The notes under the pieces are model-generated. The model did not search any database. It worked only from the letters and a program-made list of their open reading frames with translations, and was not told the origin of the DNA. DNA of 11,196 bases from JADGRF01 sp036382515 (GTDB lineage Bacteria > Myxococcota_A > Polyangia > Polyangiales > JAFGIB01), in the NCBI GenBank assembly GCA_036382515.1, contig DASVHQ010000234.1, forward strand, positions 1-11,196, given 5' to 3'. The position numbers and the translations under genes were made by a program. Of this stretch, positions 1 to 6,724 are shown one piece after another (within the stretch, counting starts at the first letter, position 1; each line of letters starts with the position of its first letter).

Positions 1-26
1 ACGGGTAACCTCCGCTGTTGTTACCG
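1..26. repeat. Terminal direct repeat, left copy, with an internal inverted repeat
   Basis: These 26 bases are identical to the last 26 of the window. Inside the repeat, GGTAAC (4-9) and GTTACC (20-25) are reverse complements around a 10-nt loop, so each copy can form a short hairpin. It may be the overlap of a circular assembly or a short interspersed repeat. The sequence alone cannot decide. Confidence 0.8.
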
Positions 27-618
27 CGCAAGCTCTCTGATGGATTTGCGCGCGGGCTGCGTGATGGGCATCCCGGTGTGACGCACGCACGAAGCGCGAT
101 GGCCGCCGCGCGGAGGGCCAGCGTTAGTGCAGACTACCGGCGGATACCAGTCGCTGACCAGGATACGTTCGTCGAGGTAGTGGCGCAGATGTGCTGGCAA
201 GAGCGGCGCCGCAGCGTCGCGCCTTGTGCGCCCTTGATTCGTCCCACACCCGGCCTCGCAGTGTAGTTGACCGATGATATCTCACGCGAACTTCAGCTGA
301 GAGCGCCGCGCTTGGAGTAGGACCCCCGTTGAACGGATACGAACCGCCGCTCGGCGGGGGACAAACCCTACCAAGCCCGCTGTGTTGTGGGCGACCGGGC
401 GAGCACAATTGGCATGGTTCAGGACGAAGACCGTGCCGGAGCGTTACTCGACATTGCAACTCGGGCGCGTACGCGGCTCTGGTGCCCGCGAGAGGCTCTT
501 GAGCCCATGATCGATCCGCCAGTCGCGACGCCGTAGTGCAGAAGGACGGAACAGGTTGCGCAAGCAACTTCCGCTCTCGACGACAACTTCAGCGCCACGT
601 CGCATAGCCGGCCAGCTG
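27..618. other. Gene-poor region with no convincing intact gene
   Basis: Open frames on both strands here are short, overlap one another and have unremarkable composition. The region contains one copy of the 26-bp repeat (296-321) and a small perfect hairpin, CCGCCG-ct-CGGCGG, at 344-357. On the minus strand, 141-209 encodes a short protein-like stretch including LRHYLDERILVSDWYP, without stop or start signals that would make a gene. It may be a remnant. It lies downstream of the minus-strand glycosyltransferase gene, whose terminator I could not identify. Confidence 0.5.
296..321. repeat. 26-bp direct repeat, copy A (REP-like)
   Basis: This is an exact 26-bp match to 2529-2554. It begins GCTGAGAGCGCCG and ends CTTGGAGTAGG, and contains a small inverted repeat AGCG-ccg-CGCT. 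The first 13 bases also recur at 11130-11142. Copies A and B lie in intergenic DNA on either side of the glycosyltransferase gene. Confidence 0.8.
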
Positions 619-2205
619 CTACCTCGTACGGACAAGATGCACAGCTTTCCAGCTCTTCGCGAGCGGCGAAGGTCTCCCAGGAGTATAGCTGGTCGCCCAC
701 GCGTGCAGGACATCTCGGCTGCCTCGGGATGTGGCCGCCGTTGGCGTGCAGGTCCAATACCAGAAGCTCTTAGCCGTTGGAACGAGATCGGCGCGCGTCA
801 ACAGTGTTCGGTAGTCTGCCACCAGCACCTGTGCGGTATCCGGCAGCAGTGGAAGGACTCGAGGCAGGTGAAGTCGGTTGGTAGAGTCCAACACCACGAC
901 CGAATCGCTGCGATGTCGAAGGCGAAGCGGTGCCTGCCCCAACCCGATCCAACTCGCAGGCAGTTGAGGCGCAGTGCCGGCGAGAACCACAACCACGACC
1001 AGAATCCGCCCGTGCGGCAGTGCATTCACCATGGCGACACAACTCAAGCACAGCATAGGCCACACGGCGGCCATGTACTTGGGACCCATCGCGTGAACCG
1101 GACTCAATCCGACGCAATATTGGAAAATGAGCGCTGACGTGAGAATCAGCGTGATTCCGACCACGAGAGTGGTGCCGCGATCCTGCAGCCCGCGAACCCC
1201 ATGGCGCCACACATCTACCACGACAAAACCGGCCCCCACAAACAGGAACGCCACCGTCGTCGCCACGAAGCCAAGAGGGTGGGGCGCGACAAGCCCCACC
1301 GTCTTTAGAGCGGTAAGCATTCGTGCCCCAAAGCCCGCGAATTGCACCTGACCCGCGTGGTGGAGAACGAGTTGTTGGCCAAATGGGAACAAGGCCCAAG
1401 CGACGCCGAGTGCAACAACGGTGGCGCTCAAAGCCTGCAACAGTCGTCGACGGTCCCGGAGCCCCGTCACCGCCAGGCCTGCTAACGCGGTCGTTAGCAG
1501 CTCGTACACAAATAGATAGCTGGTCAGGATTCCCGCTAGGACCGAGAGCGCGAGCCCAAGCATCTCGCGCCAAGAGCGTTCTCGGGGAGAGCGCCACATT
1601 CTGAAAGCAGCGACTACGTGTGCGACACTAACAAATCCCAATAGCGCGTAGGGTCGCATTTCGAGACCGGAGTTGGCCGAGACGCCGTTCAGTGAAAACA
1701 GCGCCACGCCACCGGCTGCGACCCATGCATCCAACCCCGCGGAACGAGAGAGCCCCGCTAGAGCGAGCAGTTCCAGGACAACGAATGCGCAGTTGAGGCC
1801 GAATCCTGCTGACAAGTCATTGCCGAAGAAATGCGTCCATACGTGTAGTGCCCAGAAATAGAGCGGCGGATGAACATCGCTCTCGCTGAGGTCTGTGGCG
1901 ATCTGACGAAAACAAAACTGTGGCCCCGGTTGTACGAGACGTTTCCATCTTGGCGCGGGCAACCACTGGTCTGACAACGTACCAGTGACGTCATCGCGGT
2001 ATTCATTCGAATGACAGGTGCTGACTACGTAGGAGATCCCCTCGTCGGCGTTCCAAATCCGCGAGTTGGAGCGATGTTGCAGTCTATAGCCGACAGCCAG
2101 GCTAGTCAGCATGGCCAGTAGCAGGAACCATACGGCCCGCCGGCCCAGCTTCGCTGACGCGGTGGGCGACAACGTGGAATCGAGATCTGAAGTGGCGAAA
2201 CCCAT
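619..2205 (-). CDS. GT39-family (ArnT/PMT-like) membrane glycosyltransferase
   Basis: 528 residues, starting at an ATG. The protein probably transfers a sugar from a polyprenyl-phosphate donor to an envelope acceptor at the inner membrane, as GT39/ArnT-like enzymes do; the substrate is unknown. After a first membrane helix (about residues 24-40) comes the N-terminal acidic motif ADEG (D54-E55), typical of the catalytic Asp in this fold, then DVHPPLYFW (about 110-118) and EMRPYALLG, all characteristic of the family. Roughly ten further hydrophobic segments follow. The last 45-50 residues, after KSFWYW, are rich in Ser, Thr and Arg and look less natural than an alternative frame, so a 3' frameshift is possible. 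The gene stands alone between two copies of a 26-bp repeat and uses more A/T-ending codons (CTT, GTT, CGA, ACA) than its neighbours, which hints at separate ancestry. No strong ribosome binding site is visible. Confidence 0.85.
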   Translation of the reverse strand: MGFATSDLDSTLSPTASAKLGRRAVWFLLLAMLTSLAVGYRLQHRSNSRIWNADEGISYVVSTCHSNEYRDDVTGTLSDQWLPAPRWKRLVQPGPQFCFRQIATDLSESDVHPPLYFWALHVWTHFFGNDLSAGFGLNCAFVVLELLALAGLSRSAGLDAWVAAGGVALFSLNGVSANSGLEMRPYALLGFVSVAHVVAAFRMWRSPRERSWREMLGLALSVLAGILTSYLFVYELLTTALAGLAVTGLRDRRRLLQALSATVVALGVAWALFPFGQQLVLHHAGQVQFAGFGARMLTALKTVGLVAPHPLGFVATTVAFLFVGAGFVVVDVWRHGVRGLQDRGTTLVVGITLILTSALIFQYCVGLSPVHAMGPKYMAAVWPMLCLSCVAMVNALPHGRILVVVVVLAGTAPQLPASWIGLGQAPLRLRHRSDSVVVLDSTNRLHLPRVLPLLPDTAQVLVADYRTLLTRADLVPTAKSFWYWTCTPTAATSRGSRDVLHAWATSYTPGRPSPLAKSWKAVHLVRTR

Positions 2206-2528
2206 TCCAACGAAGATCGCACAGAGGCTTGCTCAGTTGCAACGTAACCCTCCGACCAGCGCCGCGCTTGCACGTCGGGCTGTTGTCAGCTCGCGCCCGC
2301 CGCCCAGTTGTGTGGTAGCAGCTCATCGCTCTTCGACGCCCTCTTCGGCACCGATCGCCGGCCTGCGCGTGGTCCTCGAACGCGAGTCCGAGCCGACGCA
2401 CATACCACGCGGAATGTGCAAACCAAGCGGGCGAAGGTGGTCGCGTCCAGTGCCGAAATCGAGAACGAGCAATTCCCTGGACGGCTCGCTGTATGTCACG
2501 AAAGCAGATGACTGCTTCGCTAACAACG

Positions 2529-2554
2529 GCTGAGAGCGCCGCGCTTGGAGTAGG
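2529..2554. repeat. 26-bp direct repeat, copy B (REP-like)
   Basis: Exact copy of 296-321. It is followed after five bases by GCGTTCGGGCG, which also follows the third, partial copy at 11130. This suggests that the element is longer than 26 bp and has a variable middle. Confidence 0.8.
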
Positions 2555-2572
2555 CCCGCGCGTTCGGGCGCA

Positions 2573-2599
2573 CGGGCTCGGGCGCTTGCGCTCGGCCCG
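2573..2599 (-). terminator. Candidate terminator hairpin after the propeller lipoprotein gene
   Basis: CGGGC at the left pairs with GCCCG at the right, and inside them GGGCGC pairs with GCGCTC (one G-U pair) across a TT loop. It lies about 60 nt beyond the stop codon of the minus-strand gene ending at 2661. No T-tract follows, so its role as an intrinsic terminator is uncertain. It may be part of the repeat element. Confidence 0.4.
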
Positions 2600-2660
2600 C
2601 CCTGCCGCGGCCGAGTTGGTGCCTGGCCCGTGCTGCGCCTGAAGCTCGGCGCGTCGCGTG

Positions 2661-4331
2661 CTAGTGCACCGCGATCGTGGTGACCGCGAAGTCGTGCAGG
2701 GCGCCGCCCGCTGGGTCGGCCTGCACGATCACGTACAGGGTGTCGAGCGTGGGCGTGGTGAAGACGAAGCGACCGTGTGAAAGCGTCGTGTTCGAGCCAC
2801 CGAGCGGGAAGGCCGGCAGCGCGAGCTTGGCCACGTACCCCAGGTAGGCGGTCTCGTGGACGCGCACTTGTGAGTCGTCGGCGGAGCCGTTCGGAATGAA
2901 GGCGACCTGCTGTGCGCTGGCCGCTTCCGCGAGGTGCTGGATGCTGTAGCCGCCGGGGAGCGTGCCTCCGTAAGTGCAGGCACTGCCGTTGACGTTACCC
3001 GGCACGCGCAGCGTGGCCCCACATGCACCATAGATGCGCTGCCCGTCCGCGCTGATCCAGAGATTGCCGCAGTAGGCGTAGGTGCCCCAATCGGCGTAGC
3101 TCTGGGCGTCGGTACATGTGGGGGGACTGTTCGTGATGTCGCAACGGTCGATGCGGCTCGGGCTCAGCCCATTATCGGCTGTGAAGACCGCATTGCCGGA
3201 GGGATGCGCCGCGATGTGCGAACCGGCCCGGACCGCGTTTGATGTCGAGGTCACCTCGGTGCAGTTGACGAGATCGACGACGTGCATCGCCACCCACTGA
3301 TCGGTGCGCGGAATGACATACGCCTTGCCGGCATCGCTCAAGGTGAGATCGAAGGCGTCGCTGCTGAGTGGGCAGGTCTTGAGGACGGTGCCGGCGACCA
3401 AGTCGATTCTTGACACGTTGGCGTCATAGGCCACTGCGGCGTGGGTGCCGCTCGGATCCACTGCAACCGCCACCGGGGCTGCCGGCAGGTCGACGCTACG
3501 CTCGGTGCGCGTGGCTTCGTCGAAAATGTGCAGCGAGTTCGTTGGCGCGTCGGAAACGATGGCGAGGCTGCCCTGCGATGCGCTCTGCTCAGCATCGACG
3601 ACACGATAGCCGAGGACGGAGAAGGCAAGGACAGATCCTGATCCGTTGCCGTTCCAACCCAGGCCTGCATCGCTTTGTTGGGACGAGGCGTCCAGAGCTA
3701 CCTGTGCGTCGCTACCCGCGTCGGCAATCGGTGCGTTGCCCGCGTCGCTGCCCGCGTCACTGCCCGCGTCGGCAGCGTGGGTGCCGCCGGCGTCGTTGCC
3801 CGCGTCACTGCCCGCGTCGGCAGCGTGGGTGCCGCCTGCGTCGCTGCCGGCGTCGGCAGTCTGCGTGCCGCCCGCGTCGCCACTCGCGCCGATGCGCCTG
3901 CACAGGTAGCCGGGTGGGCATGGGACACTGGCATCCGGCACGGACGCGGGGGGCGTGTGGGCGTCGAGGCGCGTGCAGGCGAAGCCCTCGGGACAGGTCA
4001 CGCTCGACCCGCCAGCGTCCCCCTGCGGCGTGAGCGTTGCGTTGCCCGCGTCGTGGACCGAGCCGTGCGGGGTACAGATGTAGCCTTGCGGGCACGCCGG
4101 CACTTGCGGCACTGCCGCAGCGGCCCCATCGGCCGCCAACCAACATTCGTAGTCTGCTGGGCAGCTGTTGCTCGTGGCGCGCGCGCCACAGCCGCTGAGC
4201 GCTGCCACGACCAAGCCGACGAGCGATGCGAGCAACGTGCTGCGGGCGAGCCTGGACACCCTCGATCGCAGGCCCTGGAAGCCGGCGTTCTTTGCCCCGT
4301 CAGTGGTTGTCAGCCGCTCAGCACGTACCAT
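2661..4331 (-). CDS. Beta-propeller surface lipoprotein with CPxGxxC modules and a DAG linker
   Basis: 556 residues, probably an outer-membrane or surface lipoprotein. After a basic N-terminal stretch comes a hydrophobic segment (about 31-47) ending in lipobox ALSGC, with the lipidated Cys at 48. Four short modules follow, each C-P-x-[G/D]-[Y/F]-x-C (Cys pairs 57/63, 80/86, 113/119, 138/144), then a linker of Asp-Ala-Gly repeats (about 152-223). The C-terminal 330 residues are repetitive beta-strand sequence with blade-like signatures such as LAIVSD, VAVDPSGTHAAV and LWISADGQRIY, resembling YncE/WD-type propellers. This domain is clearly paralogous to the protein at 7483-8631. The ATG at 4331 is supported by a GGGGGAAG Shine-Dalgarno sequence three bases upstream. 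The function is unknown; binding of a surface ligand or protein partner is only inference. The N-region is long for a signal peptide. Confidence 0.85.
   Translation of the reverse strand: MVRAERLTTTDGAKNAGFQGLRSRVSRLARSTLLASLVGLVVAALSGCGARATSNSCPADYECWLAADGAAAAVPQVPACPQGYICTPHGSVHDAGNATLTPQGDAGGSSVTCPEGFACTRLDAHTPPASVPDASVPCPPGYLCRRIGASGDAGGTQTADAGSDAGGTHAADAGSDAGNDAGGTHAADAGSDAGSDAGNAPIADAGSDAQVALDASSQQSDAGLGWNGNGSGSVLAFSVLGYRVVDAEQSASQGSLAIVSDAPTNSLHIFDEATRTERSVDLPAAPVAVAVDPSGTHAAVAYDANVSRIDLVAGTVLKTCPLSSDAFDLTLSDAGKAYVIPRTDQWVAMHVVDLVNCTEVTSTSNAVRAGSHIAAHPSGNAVFTADNGLSPSRIDRCDITNSPPTCTDAQSYADWGTYAYCGNLWISADGQRIYGACGATLRVPGNVNGSACTYGGTLPGGYSIQHLAEAASAQQVAFIPNGSADDSQVRVHETAYLGYVAKLALPAFPLGGSNTTLSHGRFVFTTPTLDTLYVIVQADPAGGALHDFAVTTIAVH
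3705..3878 (-). repeat. Asp-Ala-Gly coding tandem repeat
   Basis: Within the lipoprotein gene, residues about 152-209 are built from DAG, SDAG and DAGGTHAA units. At DNA level a longer block (GTGCCGCC...GCGTCACTGCCCGCGTCGGC on the plus strand) recurs nearly exactly around 3745-3840. Such near-identical units are prone to slippage, so linker length may vary between strains. The acidic, flexible composition suits a spacer between the lipid anchor and the propeller. Confidence 0.8.
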
Positions 4332-4334
4332 GTT

Positions 4335-4342
4335 CTTCCCCC
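4335..4342 (-). promoter_or_regulatory. Ribosome binding site of the propeller lipoprotein gene
   Basis: On the minus strand, GGGGGAAG lies three bases before the ATG at 4331-4329. It is purine-rich and close to the Shine-Dalgarno consensus. This fixes the ATG as the start even though it gives a long basic region before the signal-peptide core. Confidence 0.6.
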
Positions 4343-4388
4343 AATGTTTCGTCAGCGTGACGCTATCACCGTCGCACCCGAAGGGTAA

Positions 4389-4991
4389 GTGAGTGTCGTG
4401 TGGAACGAGACCGCCAAGTTCGCTCTCGCCCGCAGCCGATTCAGTTCGGCGTACAGATCGCGCTCACGACCTTGTTGCTTGCGTCGTTCAGCGTCAGGAA
4501 GGAGCCTGGGCAGAGCTTCGCGCACGCGTTGCTGGTACACCGGAACCTTCACGGGCACGTACACGTCGCCCGCCGCGTTCACCGCCCCCGTGCCCGTGGC
4601 CAGCGTGGACACTCCCACCGGCGACGGCGGCGCAATCCAGCCGGGCCTCGAGCTCTCGTTGAGCCAGCGCCTGGGTAGCAGCAAGCTCTGCGATCTGAGC
4701 GGCGGCAAGGTGCGCGGCACGATGGACGGGCTCTTCCCGTTCGAAGCCGACGTCACGGGCACGCTGGACTGCAGCACCGGCAAGCTCACGGGCAAGCTGC
4801 TCAACGGCTGGTACTTGGTTTTGGGCACCAAGTATTACTTCGGAGGCGATCTCACGGCGGACTACAACAAGACAGCGCGACAGTACGTGAGCGGAAAGTG
4901 GATCGCAACGGAACCACCGGTCGACGGCGGGTTCCCTTGGCCACAGCCGCCCGGTGGCTCCGGCGACTGGAATGCCAACTGGGTGCGCTGA
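4389..4991 (+). CDS. Beta-rich secreted-type protein, 5' end probably frameshifted
   Basis: The GTG-initiated frame gives 200 residues, but only from about residue 49 (WYTGTFTGTYTSPAAF, near 4531) does it look like protein. From there it is a compact beta-rich domain with GTMDGLFPFEADVTG, LDCSTGKLTG and the ending GGSGDWNANWVR, a layout I associate with small secreted or lipoprotein domains in myxobacteria. Before that point the third positions of this frame lose their G/C bias, while the frame starting at GTG 4400 has strong bias and encodes FGVQIALTTLLLASFSV, a plausible signal-peptide core. The intact gene therefore probably began in the second frame and changed frame near 4520-4530, through mutation or sequencing error. 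It is divergent from the propeller lipoprotein, with under 70 bp between starts. A GC hairpin follows the stop codon. The function is unknown. Confidence 0.6.
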   Translation: MSVVWNETAKFALARSRFSSAYRSRSRPCCLRRSASGRSLGRASRTRCWYTGTFTGTYTSPAAFTAPVPVASVDTPTGDGGAIQPGLELSLSQRLGSSKLCDLSGGKVRGTMDGLFPFEADVTGTLDCSTGKLTGKLLNGWYLVLGTKYYFGGDLTADYNKTARQYVSGKWIATEPPVDGGFPWPQPPGGSGDWNANWVR

Positions 4992-4993
4992 GC

Positions 4994-5014
4994 CGGGGCT
5001 TGGGCAGAGCCCCG
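4994..5014 (+). terminator. Candidate terminator hairpin
   Basis: CGGGGCT (4994-5000) and AGCCCCG (5008-5014) form a perfect 7-bp stem with a 7-nt loop, two bases after the stop codon of the preceding gene. No T-run follows, as is common in high-GC genomes, so intrinsic termination is only likely. Confidence 0.5.
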
Positions 5015-5055
5015 CTCGCGCTCGGACGCGGCATGCTCGTCCACGCTCAGGCTGC

Positions 5056-5163
5056 GCGGCGATCGCGTCGTCGCGCAAGAAGACCGACAAGCGGGACGCG
5101 TACTGGCTGGCAAGAGTGTTGCAGACCGAAATGACTCCGCACCCGGTGTATATCCCCACGGGG
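5056..5163 (+). mobile_element. Remnant of an IS110-family transposase
   Basis: The frame encodes AAIASSRKKTDKRDAYWLAR followed by VLQTEMTPHPVYIPTG. The KTDKRDA core and the TP-x-PVYIP stretch are hallmarks of the N-terminal DEDD (RuvC-like) domain of IS110-family transposases, which in intact elements work with a bridge RNA. Only about 36 codons are recognisable. Family similarity stops abruptly after PTG and fades upstream of AAIA, and no C-terminal Ser-containing domain is present. It cannot be active. It lies between the frameshifted beta-rich gene and the Cys-rich gene with a doubtful 5' end, so an old insertion followed by deletion probably damaged this interval. Confidence 0.75.
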
Positions 5164-5182
5164 CTAACGACGGCGCTGGCTG

Positions 5183-6121
5183 TTGCGAGCGCATCCATTC
5201 TATACACGATTGCCGTCACCGCTCGCGCGCGAGGCAAGGGATGCGCAGCAGCACGGTCCGCAGACGCGCGTTGCACGGTGTCCTGGACACGGGCGCGTGA
5301 GCCGCATAGACCGCGCTGTGCACCGAGTTAACGGAAGATACCTTACGCGCAGTGCGCCGGGTAGCCTGTGCCGCGGGGCGCGGCTCTCCGTGTCGCTGGC
5401 AACTTCGAGCAGTCGAACGAGCTTTCGGGGAACCCACACGCCGCCGTCGACCTCGGATGCCGGCACGGGCGAGCAGTTCCCGCCACCGGTGAGCATCGCC
5501 GATGTGGACCCCGCTGCGATCGCTCGCCGCGTGCCGGCGCCCGACGGCTGCCGGAGCTTACGCGCCGCGTACCACCTGTGGCTTGCTTCGACCTCCTGCA
5601 CCGCAGATGCCGACTGCCAGGTGCTGGAGCCGTGCCCGATCCCGGGTGAGGTGAACGCGTGTGCCGCATACGTCAACAAGAGCGTGTCAGTCGCGAAGGT
5701 CCGCGACCTGAATGCGACGTGGTCGGGGCGCTGCACGAGTGCGCAACTGGTGTGTGCGACGCCTCAGCCGCCACGCTGCCAGAACGGCAAGTGCGGCGAG
5801 ACCTGTCCGGGGGTCGAGGTTCCCAGCTGTCCCGAGAGCTGCCACACCCTCGAGCAATTCGCGGCAAGCCTCGGCCAGAAGGTCTGCGACCGTTACTTCG
5901 GCGCGTGCCTCGAGGACACCGGCAACACGTGCAGCTGTGAGTTCGGCCAGCTCGTCTGCAAGCCGACGCCATTCGCTGCCGCGGGCTGCCCACTGACGTG
6001 CTCACCGCGCAGCACGTCCCGTTCGCCAACGGATTCGGACGCCGGAGTCGGCGACGCAGCTGTCGATGCCGCTGCCCAAGCGACCAACGACGACGCCGGT
6101 GGCATCCCTGGCTCGCCCTAG
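5183..6121 (+). CDS. Cys-rich hypothetical protein, N-terminus uncertain
   Basis: The longest frame begins at TTG 5183 (312 residues), but the first 80 or so codons have weak third-position bias and no signal peptide. A later start such as GTG 5390, or loss of the true 5' end, is more likely. From about 5440 the protein is convincing. It has a short spacer with DAGTGE, then SIADVDPAAIARRVPAPDGC and a domain with about 20 cysteines in patterns such as CPGVEVPSCPESC and CSCEFGQLVC, followed by an Asp/Ala-rich tail (DSDAGVGDAAVDAAAQ). Dense cysteines and a DAG-like tail suggest an extracytoplasmic, disulfide-stabilised protein, although no export signal is visible in this frame. An adjacent frame (from GTG 5368) shows better codon bias up to about 5440, so the 5' part may be frameshifted. 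I do not recognise the family. It is convergent with the nucleotidyltransferase gene. Confidence 0.6.
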   Translation: MRAHPFYTRLPSPLAREARDAQQHGPQTRVARCPGHGRVSRIDRAVHRVNGRYLTRSAPGSLCRGARLSVSLATSSSRTSFRGTHTPPSTSDAGTGEQFPPPVSIADVDPAAIARRVPAPDGCRSLRAAYHLWLASTSCTADADCQVLEPCPIPGEVNACAAYVNKSVSVAKVRDLNATWSGRCTSAQLVCATPQPPRCQNGKCGETCPGVEVPSCPESCHTLEQFAASLGQKVCDRYFGACLEDTGNTCSCEFGQLVCKPTPFAAAGCPLTCSPRSTSRSPTDSDAGVGDAAVDAAAQATNDDAGGIPGSP

Positions 6122-6157
6122 TGCTCTGACCGAGAGGTTTTGATCCCGCCTCGCGCG

Positions 6158-6724
6158 CTAGCGATCGCTGTCGTCGGTCTCGGCGAGCAACGCGAGGTCG
6201 GCACGGTCCTTTGCACGGCCTGTGGCCTGCTTGTTCTGCTCCAACTCGCGCCGGCCGAGATACCCGATCTCGTGCGCGCCGGTGGACGCGCGTAGGCGTC
6301 CCTTCCACGCGGCGGCAAACGTCACGCCGGTGATCGTCGTCATCACGTCGATGCGAAGCGGCGGCTCGCCGAGCGTCGCCATGCGATCGGGCTTTGCAAA
6401 CTCGCGCCACTGCTGCGCGAGCGCGGCGAAGCCAAAGTCAGCTAGCGCTGCGCCGAGACGTCTTGCGTTGGCTTGGGTTGGCTCGACCAGAAAGTCGATG
6501 TCCTGCGTGGCTCTTGGCCGGCCGTTTGCGGCGAGCGCGTGAGCGCCCACGATCAGGAAGCGCACGCGGTGCGAGGACAAGCAGCCGATGAACTCGCTCC
6601 AATCGGGCGGGAGCTTGACCGTAAATGCCGGGCGTGACTTCGCGGAGGAGCTCGACCGCGGAGACGCGCTCTTCGATCGAGACTGACCGCCAGTAGCGCC
6701 CTTCTTCGCGCGCGGCTTCTTCAT
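6158..6724 (-). CDS. Nucleotidyltransferase-fold protein (toxin-antitoxin-like)
   Basis: 188 residues. From about residue 42 the sequence fits a widespread bacterial nucleotidyltransferase-like family: DWSEFIGCL, then FLIVGAHALAANGRPRATQDIDFLV, which carries the G-[A/G]-x-A helix and the paired acidic D-x-D strand, later LGEPPLRIDVMTTI with a third acidic residue, and NKQATGRAKDRADLALL near the end. The catalytic Gly and Asp positions appear intact. Relatives are often annotated as AbiEii/MNT-like, and some such proteins act as toxins or antitoxins that modify tRNA or a partner protein. That role is inference here. The first 40 residues are a Lys/Arg/Ser-rich extension translated over the small protein gene in another frame. 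ATG 6724 is the only standard start I find. A weak GGAC lies upstream. Confidence 0.8.
   Translation of the reverse strand: MKKPRAKKGATGGQSRSKSASPRSSSSAKSRPAFTVKLPPDWSEFIGCLSSHRVRFLIVGAHALAANGRPRATQDIDFLVEPTQANARRLGAALADFGFAALAQQWREFAKPDRMATLGEPPLRIDVMTTITGVTFAAAWKGRLRASTGAHEIGYLGRRELEQNKQATGRAKDRADLALLAETDDSDR

Larger units (their letters stand above)
2206..2660. other. Intergenic region with repeat copy B and a hairpin
   Basis: No convincing gene is seen. Short open frames occur on both strands but lack codon bias and recognisable motifs. The region carries the 26-bp repeat at 2529-2554, a GCGTTCGGGCG block at 2560-2570 that is also present at 11156-11166, and a strong GC hairpin at 2573-2599. 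It lies upstream of the glycosyltransferase and downstream of the propeller lipoprotein, both on the minus strand, so it should hold the glycosyltransferase promoter. I could not pick out a -35/-10 pair with confidence. Confidence 0.5.

Noticed and set aside
770..1597. 275-codon minus-strand frame within the glycosyltransferase
   Set aside because: It is out of frame with the GT39 motifs and transmembrane segments, and its product is Arg/Gly-rich with no hydrophobic pattern.
2111..2533. 140-codon plus-strand frame between the glycosyltransferase and the lipoprotein
   Set aside because: Part is antisense to the glycosyltransferase N-terminus, the product is Ser/Arg/Pro-rich, and it runs into the repeat element. 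No motif or ribosome binding site supports it.
3705..3878. Tandem repeats considered as a CRISPR array
   Set aside because: The repeats are in-frame codon repeats encoding Asp-Ala-Gly, with no unique spacers of constant length and no cas genes.
3675..4388. 237-codon plus-strand frame opposite the DAG linker
   Set aside because: Its Val/Ala/Arg repeats are the antisense of the Asp-Ala-Gly repeat. The lipobox, SD and paralogy support the minus strand.
5015..5182. Functional IS110 element with bridge RNA
   Set aside because: Only a core fragment of the transposase is present. Neither terminus, the C-terminal domain nor a plausible non-coding RNA segment can be identified.
4494..5276. 260-codon minus-strand frame
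   Set aside because: It runs opposite the beta-rich domain and the IS110 remnant, both recognisable on the plus strand, and its composition is Ala/Arg-rich without motifs.
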